DNA of 64,000 bases from JAEXOD01 sp963663265 (GCA_963663265.2 CAXXXM010000004.1:62001-126000), one strand, 5' to 3'. Shown: positions 18,501 to 26,350, numbered from the stretch's first letter. A program made the numbers and translations. The notes: generated from the sequence alone by a model not told the origin.

Positions 18501-20480
18501 ATGAAAAAATTCTTTATTATACTTCCTTTCTTTGTTTTTTGTGCTTTAAGTTTCTTAAACAATCCTCAAAATAAAGAAACATCAAATACACATGATTTGG
18601 ATCATTCGCAATATTCAAATGGTTTACTAAAAAAGTTTAGTAATAAAATAAATAGATTTTCCAAAAATAAAATAATTGCAATATTAGATACCTCTAAACA
18701 TACAATTAATATTAAACATGAACTAAAATGGACTAACTACTCTTATTATCCAACAAATGAAATTTGGTTTAAGCTCGATTTAAACTCTCTGAAAAGTAAT
18801 CAAACAGAATATGCACAAAAAAATTATTTAACTAAAGACCAAAGAACCTTTATTGATGATTTATCTATTATAATAGATGGAAAAAGGAAAGAAATAGAAT
18901 TTTCCAATTACTATACAAGTACTCCCCTTGATAGTACTTCTGCAAAAATTCAATTAGATACCTTACTAAGTCATTTAAATACCGTAGTAATCAATTTGGA
19001 ATATAAAATAAAAATACCTAAACCCACATTAGGATTAGGATATGTGGAAAATAGAAATTTCCATTTAATTACAGATTGGTTGATTAGACCCGCTGTTTAT
19101 AAAAACGGGAAATGGTTCAATTACCCTACGCCTGCTTATTTAACATATTTTAATGAATTTGCCGATTTTGATGTTGAATTAATCATCCCAAAAGGATTTA
19201 TTTGCGGTGCAAGTTCATCAGTAAAAAGTGTTGTTAATATTAAAGATGCCGTGTCATACCATTTTTATCAAGATGGAATGAATAATTTTGCTTGGTTTGC
19301 TGGACCTAACCTAACTAAAAAAGAAAATATCTATTATAGAAAAGACAAATCAAAAGTTAAAATCAATATTTTTGTTCAACCTGAAAAAGAACAATATATT
19401 GATAGATATATTAGTATAATAAAAAGCTCGTTAAATTATTTAGAAGATAAACTTGGTGACTATCCCTATAATTCCATAACTTTAGTTGATTTACCCAGAA
19501 CTTATTCAGATATAAATAGTGATAATAAAAACTTAATTATTATTAAATCAAATTTGATATCTCCATCCGGCACACAACAACCGGAATATGATATTGCCCA
19601 GTCAATTGCTAAACAATATTTTAGTGGAGTTTTTTCCAACAATCAAATTACAGAGCCTTGGTTGACAAATGGGTTTACAAAATTTTTTGCTTCAAAAATT
19701 CTAAAACAGTATTATGGAAAAGGAAAAGCAAATTTTAAAATTATTTCTTACCTTCCAATATATGGATTAAACATTGTATCGTATAATGAAATTCCTATTA
19801 TATATAGTTTAGGAAACTTTCCAATTGAACAATGGGAAAAAAATTTACAACAATATTATAATAATAAATCAATTGGGTCCATTAACAGTAATGTATTTGA
19901 TTTTCCCAATATCACTTCCTATAAAGTGATGACTTCTCTAAAAGCTGAATTAATGCTATTATCTTTAGAAAAAATGATTGGTGAAGAATCGTTTTACAAA
20001 ACACTAAAAAATTATTATCAAAAGTTTTCGTTCAAACATCCACAATCAATCGATTTATTTAATCAATTTAAGCTAAATACAAAAATAGACTTAAAATGGT
20101 TTGCTGAAAATACTATTAATAGTTCTACTTATTTTGATTACAAAATAAAATACATACAAAAAGTTAAAGCAGATGAATATGAAGTTATGGCTGAAAGACT
20201 TGGCGATGGAATATTTTACAACAAAATTGCGTTTTATACATCAAAAGATACTTTGTACGACAACTGGAATGACAATAAAAAATGGAAAATTTTTCGATTT
20301 AAAACAAAAAATGAAATTATTGGGGCAGAAATAGACCCGGATAGACATAATTATTTAGATATTAATTTTGCGAACAATTCATATTTAGTCAATCCAAATT
20401 ATCTTATTACTTTCTCTCTAACTGTTAGATGGTTTTTTTGGATTCAAAATGCATTAATGATTTTAGGAAGTATTGTGTGA
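18501..20480 (+). CDS. M1 aminopeptidase-fold protein lacking all zinc ligands (pseudopeptidase)
   Basis: 659 residues with a signal sequence and, at the end, a hydrophobic helix (~634-659, WFFWIQNALMILGSIV) that would anchor it. Residues ~60-275 resemble the M1 N-terminal beta domain (YHFYQDGMNNFAWFAGP), ~300-500 the gluzincin catalytic domain, and LEKMIGEESFYKTLKNYYQKFSFKHP is the conserved helical part. In the catalytic site, HExxH-x18-E is replaced residue for residue by Gln367-Ser-Ile-Ala-Lys371 and Asn390 with the x18 spacing kept (AQSIAKQYF ... EPWLTNGF). No GAMEN motif is present. It cannot bind zinc in the usual way, so a binding or scaffolding role is inferred. Its last 4 bases overlap the next gene. 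Confidence 0.8.
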   Translation: MKKFFIILPFFVFCALSFLNNPQNKETSNTHDLDHSQYSNGLLKKFSNKINRFSKNKIIAILDTSKHTINIKHELKWTNYSYYPTNEIWFKLDLNSLKSNQTEYAQKNYLTKDQRTFIDDLSIIIDGKRKEIEFSNYYTSTPLDSTSAKIQLDTLLSHLNTVVINLEYKIKIPKPTLGLGYVENRNFHLITDWLIRPAVYKNGKWFNYPTPAYLTYFNEFADFDVELIIPKGFICGASSSVKSVVNIKDAVSYHFYQDGMNNFAWFAGPNLTKKENIYYRKDKSKVKINIFVQPEKEQYIDRYISIIKSSLNYLEDKLGDYPYNSITLVDLPRTYSDINSDNKNLIIIKSNLISPSGTQQPEYDIAQSIAKQYFSGVFSNNQITEPWLTNGFTKFFASKILKQYYGKGKANFKIISYLPIYGLNIVSYNEIPIIYSLGNFPIEQWEKNLQQYYNNKSIGSINSNVFDFPNITSYKVMTSLKAELMLLSLEKMIGEESFYKTLKNYYQKFSFKHPQSIDLFNQFKLNTKIDLKWFAENTINSSTYFDYKIKYIQKVKADEYEVMAERLGDGIFYNKIAFYTSKDTLYDNWNDNKKWKIFRFKTKNEIIGAEIDPDRHNYLDINFANNSYLVNPNYLITFSLTVRWFFWIQNALMILGSIV

Positions 20481-21370
20481 AAGTCACATTTAAAGATACA
20501 TTTACTACAAGCATACGAACTGTTTTTTTTAATTTCAGATTTGTATTTTTATTATGGGGTGCAAGCTTTGCTGCCAGCTTTATAGTAAGCATGCCAATTT
20601 ATTATATGATTACAGATCATTTAAGCAATTCATCTATGGGGAGTATCGTTTCAGATGAATTTACTATAAATTGGTACATGCAGTTTAGATATTTATATCA
20701 AAATAATATTGGTGAAATTCCTCTTATTTTGATAAGCACACTTGGTGCTTATTTATTAGTACAGTCCTTTTTTGCCGGTGGAATTATTGCTGTTTTTAAT
20801 CTACCTGAAAAAACTCATTCAGTTGATTTTTTTTATGGTTGCGTTAAATATTGGTATAGATTTACAAAAATTATGTTGGTTTCATTGTTCTTTTTTGCAA
20901 TTGCATTTTTAATAAACGATTTACTTGGCGATTTAATTAAATATATATTTATCAACTCAGAATCTGAATTAGCAGATTTAATTTTACGTTCACTTCGTTA
21001 CATACTATTGATTTTTTTGATTGGAATCGTTACTATTATTTCTGATTATTCAAAAGTTTCCATAGCTGTTAGAGATAAAGATAAAATTATTAAAGAAATT
21101 TCTAATGCTGCTATATTTATTAAAAATAATTTTAGTATTACGTTTTTTACTTTTTTTGTAGTTGCTGTTATTGGAGCACTTGGAAGCATTATTTATAATG
21201 TAATTGCAAGCACAATCCCTCGTTCTCCTTTTTACTTTTTGATAATTTCGTTTGTTTTGCAACAAATGCTTATTATTTTTCGTTTTTTAGTAAGAATGTT
21301 GTTTTTTGCTACTGAAGTTTTTTTATTCAAAGATTTTAGTGCAGATACAATAATAATAGAAAATAATTAA
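20477..21370 (+). CDS. Multi-pass inner-membrane protein coupled to the M1-like protein
   Basis: Start is taken as GTG at 20477, overlapping the upstream stop (GTGA) and preceded by AGGAAG (20465-20470); the longer frame from 20429 runs back inside the M1-like gene and lacks a signal. About 297 residues with hydrophobic segments near residues 20-45, 80-105, 120-150, 165-185, 215-245 and 250-275 (FRFVFLLWGASFAASFIV; LISTLGAYLLVQSFFAGGIIAVF; ITFFTFFVVAVIGALGSIIY). No recognised domain. Translational coupling suggests it forms a complex with the M1-like protein, whose C-terminal helix would lie in the same membrane. Confidence 0.7.
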   Translation: MKVTFKDTFTTSIRTVFFNFRFVFLLWGASFAASFIVSMPIYYMITDHLSNSSMGSIVSDEFTINWYMQFRYLYQNNIGEIPLILISTLGAYLLVQSFFAGGIIAVFNLPEKTHSVDFFYGCVKYWYRFTKIMLVSLFFFAIAFLINDLLGDLIKYIFINSESELADLILRSLRYILLIFLIGIVTIISDYSKVSIAVRDKDKIIKEISNAAIFIKNNFSITFFTFFVVAVIGALGSIIYNVIASTIPRSPFYFLIISFVLQQMLIIFRFLVRMLFFATEVFLFKDFSADTIIIENN

Positions 21371-21383
21371 ACTTGAGGTACAC

Positions 21384-21926
21384 ATGGCTATTTTACCAAT
21401 CACAATTTTTGGTGATAAAATTTTAAGAGAAAAAACAAAAGATTTTGAAATGATAGATGGAAATACAATAAAACTGATTCAAGATATGTTTGAAACTATG
21501 CGAACTGCTGATGGAATTGGTTTAGCCGCTAATCAAGTAGGAATTGACAAATCAATTTTTATTATCGATTTAAGTCCGGTTGAAGGTTTTGAAAAACTCA
21601 AACCAATGGTTTTTATTAATCCTAAGATTATTACAAGATCAGACGAATTAGTTAAATTGGAAGAAGGATGTTTAAGTATTCCAAATCTTAGAGCTTCAGT
21701 TGAACGCCCCGAAGCTTTAAAAATTCAATACCTTGATACTGACGAAAAGCTGCAAGAATTGGATGCCGATGGATATTTAGCACGTGTTATTCAACATGAA
21801 TTTGACCACTTAATTGGTAAAGTATATACTGATAGAGTTGATCCTATTACTAAGAAAAAACTAAAGGATGATTTATTAAGAATTAGAAGACGTCAATTTG
21901 ATGTTGATTATTTAACTGCGGAATAA
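21384..21926 (+). CDS. def: Peptide deformylase
   Basis: 180 residues with all three deformylase motifs: GIGLAANQ (44-51), EGCLS (94-98, metal ligand Cys96) and HEFDH (138-142, metal ligands His138 and His142, catalytic Glu139). Removes the formyl group from nascent N-terminal methionine in the cytoplasm. The ribosome binding site is TGAGG 9 bases upstream of the ATG. fmt follows 4 bases later, the standard def-fmt pairing. Confidence 0.97.
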   Translation: MAILPITIFGDKILREKTKDFEMIDGNTIKLIQDMFETMRTADGIGLAANQVGIDKSIFIIDLSPVEGFEKLKPMVFINPKIITRSDELVKLEEGCLSIPNLRASVERPEALKIQYLDTDEKLQELDADGYLARVIQHEFDHLIGKVYTDRVDPITKKKLKDDLLRIRRRQFDVDYLTAE

Positions 21927-21930
21927 AAGA

Positions 21931-22830
21931 ATGAAAATTGTATTTTTTGCAACACCCGATTTTGCAGTTCCAGCATTAGAATCATTAATTAATAGTAAAC
22001 ATTCTGTTGTATCGGTTGTAACTAATACTGATAAAGAACAAGGAAGAGGAAAAAAGATTGCTTTTTCCCCTATTAAGGAATTTGCATTAAAGAATAATTT
22101 GAATGTTTTACAACCTGAAAGTTTTAAAGACCCAATTTTTATTGAACAACTAAAACAATTAGATGCTGATATTTTTATTGTTGTGGCTTTTAAAATTTTA
22201 CCTAAAGAAGTTTATTCAATTCCTAAGCATGGCTCATTTAATCTACATGGATCTTTATTACCAAAGTACAGAGGTGCTGCCCCAATTCAATGGGCATTAA
22301 TAAATGGTGATACAAAAACCGGATTAACTACATTTTTTCTTAAAGAGAAAGTTGACACAGGAAATATGATATTAAAAGAAGAAGTTAATATTGAGCCAGC
22401 AGATGATTTTGGTTCTTTACACGACAAAATGAGTTCTGTTGGAGCTCGTTTAATTTTAAATTCGCTTGATTTAATAGAAAGTGTACGTGTTCAGCAATAC
22501 GAACAAGATGATTCAATAGCTACCCCTGCACCCAAAATAACCAAAGAAATATGTAAAATTGATTGGAATAAAGATGCAATTGATATTCATAATTTAGTAC
22601 GTGGTGTTTCTCCTTATCCTGGGGCTTTTTTTGAACACAACAATAAAATCTTCAAAATTTTTAAGACAAAAGTTATTGAAAATAAAAATTTGGCTATAGG
22701 GGAAATATTAACAACTAAAAATGAAATATTTATAGGATGTAATAATTCAACTCTGCAAATATTGTTAATTCAACCCGAAGGAAGAAAACGTATGAATGCA
22801 GATGAATTTTTACGCGGTTATAAATTTTAA
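21931..22830 (+). CDS. fmt: Methionyl-tRNA formyltransferase
   Basis: 299 residues. N-terminal formyltransferase domain with the HGSLLPKYRG signature (106-115), Asn104/His106 and the catalytic Asp142 in KVDTGN, followed by a C-terminal OB-fold tRNA-binding domain (~205-299, DIHNLVRGVSPYPGAFF). Transfers a formyl group from 10-formyl-THF to Met-tRNAi. Four bases after def, and of usual length (~310). Confidence 0.97.
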   Translation: MKIVFFATPDFAVPALESLINSKHSVVSVVTNTDKEQGRGKKIAFSPIKEFALKNNLNVLQPESFKDPIFIEQLKQLDADIFIVVAFKILPKEVYSIPKHGSFNLHGSLLPKYRGAAPIQWALINGDTKTGLTTFFLKEKVDTGNMILKEEVNIEPADDFGSLHDKMSSVGARLILNSLDLIESVRVQQYEQDDSIATPAPKITKEICKIDWNKDAIDIHNLVRGVSPYPGAFFEHNNKIFKIFKTKVIENKNLAIGEILTTKNEIFIGCNNSTLQILLIQPEGRKRMNADEFLRGYKF

Positions 22831-22835
22831 TTAAT

Positions 22836-23435
22836 ATGCTTTTAAATACCATTTTTATAAAATGCCCTGAATGTAAAAAAATATTTCAAACAATTGAAAT
22901 GTTATCCGGCAACACATTTGGGGCTCTATTTTATTCCGATGGATTTTTATTAGCTCCCATGTATAAAAACCAACAATTATTACTAAAATGTACTAACTGT
23001 TACAGTTTCTTTTGGCAAAATGATAATATAGTTGAGTTAAATAAATATGCCAATCATTTTGATGAGTACTATTATAATCTTTCAATGAACGATTATATTA
23101 CATACCTTAATGAAAACAATAATATAACCGACCAACAAGAATTATATATTCGTAAAGAAATAAGATGGTTATATAACCATGACTTTAGAAATAAAAATGT
23201 GGAATTGAAACTTGATAGTTTCCAGATAGAAAACTTAAAAAAACTAATCAACCTATATGAAATATTATTAAATAAAGACGATTATTTAGTAAACAAAGCT
23301 GATATTTTGAGAAATTTAGGTCTATTTGATAAAGCGGAACAAACAATCAGCCGGATTAGTGATATTAAATCTGATTACACATTAAAAATATTAAATGCAA
23401 TTAAGCAAAAAAATAATGCAATATTTGAACTGTAA
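22836..23435 (+). CDS. Zinc-ribbon protein of unknown function
   Basis: 199 residues, not recognised as a named family. Two CxxC pairs (CPEC, residues ~10-13; CTNC, ~52-55) probably form a zinc ribbon near the N-terminus. The C-terminal ~100 residues are helical and contain a TPR-like helix-turn-helix (VNKADILRNLGLFDKAEQTI). No signal peptide or membrane segment. It follows fmt by 5 bases, so it is likely the last gene of the def-fmt transcript, and it ends back-to-back with the minus-strand lipoprotein gene. Confidence 0.6.
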   Translation: MLLNTIFIKCPECKKIFQTIEMLSGNTFGALFYSDGFLLAPMYKNQQLLLKCTNCYSFFWQNDNIVELNKYANHFDEYYYNLSMNDYITYLNENNNITDQQELYIRKEIRWLYNHDFRNKNVELKLDSFQIENLKKLINLYEILLNKDDYLVNKADILRNLGLFDKAEQTISRISDIKSDYTLKILNAIKQKNNAIFEL

Positions 23436-23891
23436 CTATTCTACTTTTAGTAATTTTTCAATAAAATCTTTTGAACCCTTTTTGATAACAAAACCATCTT
23501 TAATAAGCTTATCACTAAATTTAAGCGTTAAACTACTATCTTTAAACTCATAAATAGCATTTGGTGCAACCCAGTTCTCACTTCCACTTACAACCTTAAA
23601 AACCGCACTGTTTTCAGCTTGTTTAACATCTATTTTAAAAGTTCCTCTTTGAATAATTTTATCATTTAACGATATTACAAACGTATTCCCCTCAAATTTA
23701 ATAAAAGGAAGATAATCAAAGTCAGTAATAGTTGAATCATAAGTTTGAAAAGATGTAATTTGCCAAATTCCATTAAATTTTTGATTCTCACCAAATTGTT
23801 TTGCAGATTCTTCAAATTTATTACAAGCAAAAAGAAGAAAAACAATACCAAATATGGTAAATAAGACAGCAGAAGATTTATTTATTTTCAT
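23436..23891 (-). CDS. Small lipocalin-like lipoprotein
   Basis: 151 residues. The leader ends in a lipobox (LFAC, Cys23). The mature part (NGIWQITSFQTYDSTITDF...FIKFEGNTFVISLND...GTFKID) has the strand pattern of the small lipocalin-like/META-like lipoproteins common in Bacteroidota, with a GxW near the start. Function unknown. It is convergent with the zinc-ribbon gene, with no bases between the stop codons. It is the last gene before the repeat island. Confidence 0.62.
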   Translation of the reverse strand: MKINKSSAVLFTIFGIVFLLFACNKFEESAKQFGENQKFNGIWQITSFQTYDSTITDFDYLPFIKFEGNTFVISLNDKIIQRGTFKIDVKQAENSAVFKVVSGSENWVAPNAIYEFKDSSLTLKFSDKLIKDGFVIKKGSKDFIEKLLKVE

Positions 23892-23976
23892 TTTATACCA
23901 AATTTATTATTAAATAATTTAGCAATTTAATTGACTAATTTCAATGAAAAATTATTTAACCGATATTTGAAAACAC

Positions 23977-24140
23977 GTGATTGGTAAATGGTGATTGGTG
24001 ATTAGTGGTTTGGTAATTGGTGGTTGGTGATTTTGAATTGGTGTTGGTGTTTGGTAATGGTTTTAAAGCCATTCCAGCGGAATGGCTCTGGTTGTAAAAA
24101 AACGCACGCCCTAACATTCCCCACTCCAGCGGAGTAGGGC
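23977..24140 (+). repeat. Two-hairpin repeat module, copy 1
   Basis: A run of GATTGGT-like heptads (23977-24060) is followed by hairpin A (24067-24087; AGCCATTCC-AGC-GGAATGGCT, 9-bp perfect stem), a linker CTGGTTGTAAAA and hairpin B (24119-24139; CCCCACTCC-AGC-GGAGTAGGG, one mismatch). The same order and orientation occur in four more copies. Confidence 0.8.
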
Positions 24141-24276
24141 TAAATTATTTAATAATGTCTGAACGAGGATTTGGGGGGATTAAACAGATTTATGGGATTA
24201 CAAATTATTGAATATTGTTTTACGTTATGTAATTAATAAGAATCATTAATATTGAAGTTCAATAATATGGGCAATT

Positions 24277-24296
24277 AACCGGGAACCGGTGACATA
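24277..24296 (+). repeat. 20-bp repeat, direct copy 1
   Basis: AACCGGGAACCGGTGACATA. An identical copy lies at 24330-24349 and an inverted copy at 26794-26813. The sequence contains its own short palindrome (ACCGGT). It could be a solo terminal inverted repeat of a transposable element. Confidence 0.8.
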
Positions 24297-24329
24297 TTTG
24301 TAGCACAACGAACCCCCACAAAACAATAA

Positions 24330-24349
24330 AACCGGGAACCGGTGACATA
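24330..24349 (+). repeat. 20-bp repeat, direct copy 2
   Basis: Identical to 24277-24296, 53 bases downstream in the same orientation. Confidence 0.8.
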
Positions 24350-24409
24350 ATTTTTCTAATTATGTAAAACATCTTCAAATAAAAGACACATCATATTTGA
24401 AACATTTTT

Positions 24410-24525
24410 GTGATTGGTGATTGGTGTTTGATGATTGGTGATTGAGCTAAAGCCATTCCGGCGGAATGGCTCTATTGGTAGAAATAAATTGCACACTCAA
24501 ACATTCTTCACTCCGGCGTGAGTGG
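24410..24525 (+). repeat. Two-hairpin repeat module, copy 2
   Basis: GATTGGT heptads (24410-24446), hairpin A (24451-24471, AGCCATTCC-GGC-GGAATGGCT, loop changed from AGC to GGC), linker CTATTGGTAG, then a hairpin B variant (24509-24524, CACTC-CGGCGT-GAGTG). Confidence 0.78.
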
Positions 24526-24552
24526 GTCGATATCGACAAAAAAAATAGACTA

Positions 24553-24581
24553 TTGACAAATTTAAAAAAATATTGTAAATT
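24553..24581 (+). promoter_or_regulatory. Strong promoter for the structured RNA
   Basis: TTGACA (24553-24558), a 17-base spacer, then TAAATT (24576-24581), with start predicted at about 24588. Both the consensus -35 and the 17-base spacing are unusual in this AT-rich genome apart from the groESL promoter, which supports a real, highly expressed transcript. Confidence 0.75.
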
Positions 24582-24587
24582 TATAAC

Positions 24588-24701
24588 GGCTTTAAGTTTC
24601 CCCGTGGAGCTAACTTAAAGAGACCCTAAAGCAGTGCACGGGAGCTGTTAAACGCTTTAGGTTTGTGGGAATGGGATAGCTTGCTACCCCATTCCCGTTT
24701 T
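24588..24701 (+). ncRNA. Structured small RNA: two stem-loops plus terminator (Chlorobi-1-like)
   Basis: About 114 nt. Stem 1 pairs 24590-24598 with 24612-24620 (CTTTAAGTT/AACTTAAAG, 9 bp, 13-nt loop). Stem 2 pairs 24625-24632 with 24654-24661 (CCTAAAGC/GCTTTAGG, 8 bp, 21-nt loop). Loop 1 has CCCGTG (24601-24606) and loop 2 has its exact complement CACGGG (24637-24642), so the loops can kiss. Both loops also carry GGAGCT. A long terminator hairpin follows. The layout of two stem-loops followed by an intrinsic terminator is the published description of the Chlorobi-1 RNA motif; I cannot check the consensus, so the name is tentative. It does not resemble tmRNA, SRP RNA or RNase P. Function unknown. 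Confidence 0.75.
24667..24701 (+). terminator. Intrinsic terminator of the structured RNA
   Basis: GGGAATGGG pairs with CCCATTCCC, one A-C mismatch follows, then TAGC pairs with GCTA, and the stem is followed by GTTTTA. The 13 pairs make it one of the strongest terminators in the window. Confidence 0.85.
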
Positions 24702-24770
24702 AAACAAGATGGATTATCAAAATTATAATTAATACATTTCAGACAAACAAAAACCAATATTGATACGTAA

Positions 24771-24787
24771 TGATTGCGGAGCAATCA
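24771..24787. repeat. Short hairpin TGATTGC-GGA-GCAATCA
   Basis: Perfect 7-bp stem with a 3-nt loop, upstream of the IS element. It has a different stem sequence but the same geometry as the other hairpins in the island. Confidence 0.6.
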
Positions 24788-24821
24788 AACGCCGGTAACC
24801 AGCAATCCCGAATAATCCCCA

Positions 24822-24839
24822 CGACTTCGGAGGAAGTCG
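24822..24839. repeat. Short hairpin CGACTTC-GGAG-GAAGTCG
   Basis: Perfect 7-bp stem with a 4-nt loop, 28 bases before the left end of the IS element. Confidence 0.6.
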
Positions 24840-24867
24840 CACATAAACAACGTTGAGATTAAGCTTG

Positions 24868-24892
24868 TGTATAGTCCTGAAATAGGTTGACT
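24868..24892 (+). repeat. IS3 left terminal inverted repeat
   Basis: 25 bp, begins TGTATAGTCC, perfect inverted match to 26300-26324. One further outside base pair (24867 G, 26325 C) also matches, probably by chance. Confidence 0.93.
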
Positions 24893-24903
24893 TTTTTTAT
24901 TAA

Positions 24904-25827
24904 TTAAATATAAGAATACTCCAAATTAGAAGGAATAGTTATTTTATTAATTTTAGAATAATCTTTATAATAAGGCTTCCATTTTCTTTTAAGTTCTATG
25001 TTTAATTCATAAGCCATTTTTGGTGTATACATTTCCAAAGATCTGTGAGGTCTTTCGTTATTATAAAAATCAATTATCTTGGCTATTTTATTTTTAGCTT
25101 CTTTATAATTACTAAAACTGATTTGCTTTTCTTCTGTAAATTCTTCTTTTATAGTTTTATTTATTCTTTCTGCTACAGCATTTTCTAATGGATCTGAATG
25201 TTCTGTCATACTTATTGCAATATTATTTTTCTTTAGTAATTCGGTATATTGGTTTGAACAATACTGTATGCCTCTATCTGAGTGATGTATGCACTCTTTT
25301 ATATCACTCATGTTCTTTAATGCCATTGTTAATGTCTTTATGGCTGATTTTGCCGATAAATCTGAACTTACATTGTAGCCAAGTATTTTCCTTGAAAACA
25401 AATCTGTTACTAAAAATAAATATGCAAAACTATCACTTTCTCGTAAATATAAATATGTTATATCACATACCAATACTTGATTTATTCTTGCTACTTTTAA
25501 TTCTTTTATTAAGTTTGGATACTTGTGAAAATTATGATAACTGTTAGTTGTGCTTGTTTTTCTATGTTTGCTTTTTATTAGTAAGTTGTATTCTCTTAAT
25601 AACTTAAAGAATTTATCCCTGCCAATTGATATTCCATGTCGCTTAAATTCAGGCTGTAGACAAGCAAATAAATTCCTTCCGCTTCCTTTTTTCCATAGTT
25701 TCCTTTTATTTAGGACAAGGTCAACTATCAAGCCTTCATTTAGGCTTTTTTTATCTTCTCGTTCCAGTTGTTTGTAATACGATTGTTTGCTATAGCCAAG
25801 TAATTTGGTTAAATCCTTTATTTTCAA
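24904..25827 (-). CDS. IS3-family transposase OrfB (DDE catalytic subunit)
   Basis: 307 residues counted from a TTG start at 25827 that has a GAGGG ribosome binding site. The integrase-core triad is Asp122 (CDITYLY), Asp184 (HSDRGIQYCS) and Glu220 (NAVAERINKTIKEEF), with exactly 35 residues between the second Asp and the Glu. Residues ~1-60 form the helical region linking to OrfA, and FYNNERPHRSL is the conserved post-catalytic motif. The frame is open upstream into orfA, so the active enzyme is probably an OrfAB fusion made by -1 frameshifting. Confidence 0.93.
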   Translation of the reverse strand: MKIKDLTKLLGYSKQSYYKQLEREDKKSLNEGLIVDLVLNKRKLWKKGSGRNLFACLQPEFKRHGISIGRDKFFKLLREYNLLIKSKHRKTSTTNSYHNFHKYPNLIKELKVARINQVLVCDITYLYLRESDSFAYLFLVTDLFSRKILGYNVSSDLSAKSAIKTLTMALKNMSDIKECIHHSDRGIQYCSNQYTELLKKNNIAISMTEHSDPLENAVAERINKTIKEEFTEEKQISFSNYKEAKNKIAKIIDFYNNERPHRSLEMYTPKMAYELNIELKRKWKPYYKDYSKINKITIPSNLEYSYI

Positions 25828-25838
25828 TTTTCCCTCTT

Positions 25839-26261
25839 TTAACGATTTAACTTTTTGGATCGTTTCGGTTCTGACTTTTTTTTTATAGCTAATCCGTATT
25901 CTTTTTCTGCTATTTCTATCATTGTTTCATATAGCATCGTTTTGGTTTTTTCGATTTCTAATGCTTTTTCTAATACTCTTATTTTTTCGTCTTTTGTTAG
26001 TTCTTCAAACCCATTTTCTACGATTGGACTCATTGGAATTACTGGCGTTGGTGGTTTATTAGGTGGATTATATTTGGGTGCTAAGTTAAATTTTCTCATC
26101 CATGTTAATATACTACTATTTCCTCCAATTCCATATATTTGCTGGGCTTCTGTTTTTGTGTATTTTCCTGAAAGAACTTCTCTTATTATTTCTTTCTTAA
26201 AATCATCTGAAAAATATTTTACTTTCTTTTCAGTTACTATTACTTTTTCTTCTCTTTTCAT
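25839..26261 (-). CDS. IS3-family OrfA (helix-turn-helix DNA-binding subunit)
   Basis: 140 residues. The N-terminal helix-turn-helix (FSDDFKKEIIREVLSGKYTKTEAQQIYGIGGNSSILTWMRKF, ~17-58) matches IS3-type OrfA. A leucine-zipper-like helix follows (~87-125, LTKDEKIRVLEKALEIEKTKTMLYETMIEIAEKEYG), used in this family for multimerisation. The end is basic (KKKSEPKRSKKLNR) and includes the frameshift site. Binds the terminal inverted repeats. Confidence 0.92.
   Translation of the reverse strand: MKREEKVIVTEKKVKYFSDDFKKEIIREVLSGKYTKTEAQQIYGIGGNSSILTWMRKFNLAPKYNPPNKPPTPVIPMSPIVENGFEELTKDEKIRVLEKALEIEKTKTMLYETMIEIAEKEYGLAIKKKSEPKRSKKLNR
25875..25884 (-). other. Programmed -1 frameshift slippery run in IS3 orfA
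   Basis: On the minus strand nine A followed by G, read as ATA AAA AAA AAG in orfA; the heptamer A_AAA_AAG is a classic bacterial -1 slippery site. After slipping, the frame reads through KVRTETIQKVKSL into OrfB with no stop. The orfA stop lies 34-36 bases further on. Confidence 0.8.
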
Positions 26262-26299
26262 GTTTTGTCCTTGTTTTGGTTGACTTTTATTGTTTTTTG

Positions 26300-26324
26300 A
26301 GTCAACCTATTTCAGGACTATACA
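26300..26324 (-). repeat. IS3 right terminal inverted repeat
   Basis: 25 bp, perfect inverted copy of the left end (24868-24892); it lies 39 bases upstream of the orfA start and probably includes part of its promoter region. Confidence 0.93.
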
Positions 26325-26350
26325 CGCGGTGCATGGGGGTGTTCACTTGA

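Larger units (their letters stand above)
23892..24903. other. Repeat island, left part: no protein gene
   Basis: This stretch of about 1 kb holds two copies of a two-hairpin repeat module, two direct 20-bp repeats (AACCGGGAACCGGTGACATA), GATTGGT-rich simple repeats, a promoter, a structured RNA of about 114 nt and the left end of an IS3-family element. I see no open frame with coding character. Confidence 0.7.
24868..26324 (-). mobile_element. IS3-family insertion sequence, apparently complete
   Basis: 1457 bp bounded by perfect 25-bp inverted repeats (24868-24892 and 26300-26324) with the 5'-TG...CA-3' ends typical of IS3. It encodes orfA and orfB in -1 register with a slippery A9G run. No 3-4 bp target duplication is visible: the left flank is CTTG and the right flank CGCG. 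The element sits inside the hairpin repeat array, between module copies 2 and 3. All parts needed for transposition look intact. Confidence 0.93.

Noticed and set aside
20429..20476. Upstream extension of the membrane protein gene
   Set aside because: This part lies inside the M1-like coding region; GTG at 20477 has an AGGAAG site and the GTGA overlap typical of this genome.
18501..20480. Calling the gene a functional aminopeptidase
   Set aside because: All HExxH and distal Glu ligands are absent at the aligned positions.
23977..24446. GATTGGT-type repeats as a CRISPR array
   Set aside because: Repeat units are 7 bases with irregular, unspaced runs and no unique spacers; no cas genes are in the window.
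24588..24701. Structured RNA as SRP RNA, tmRNA, 6S RNA or a riboswitch
   Set aside because: It lacks the SRP GGAAG domain, has no tRNA-like ends or tag frame, no single long hairpin as in 6S RNA, and no gene directly downstream in the same strand for a riboswitch.
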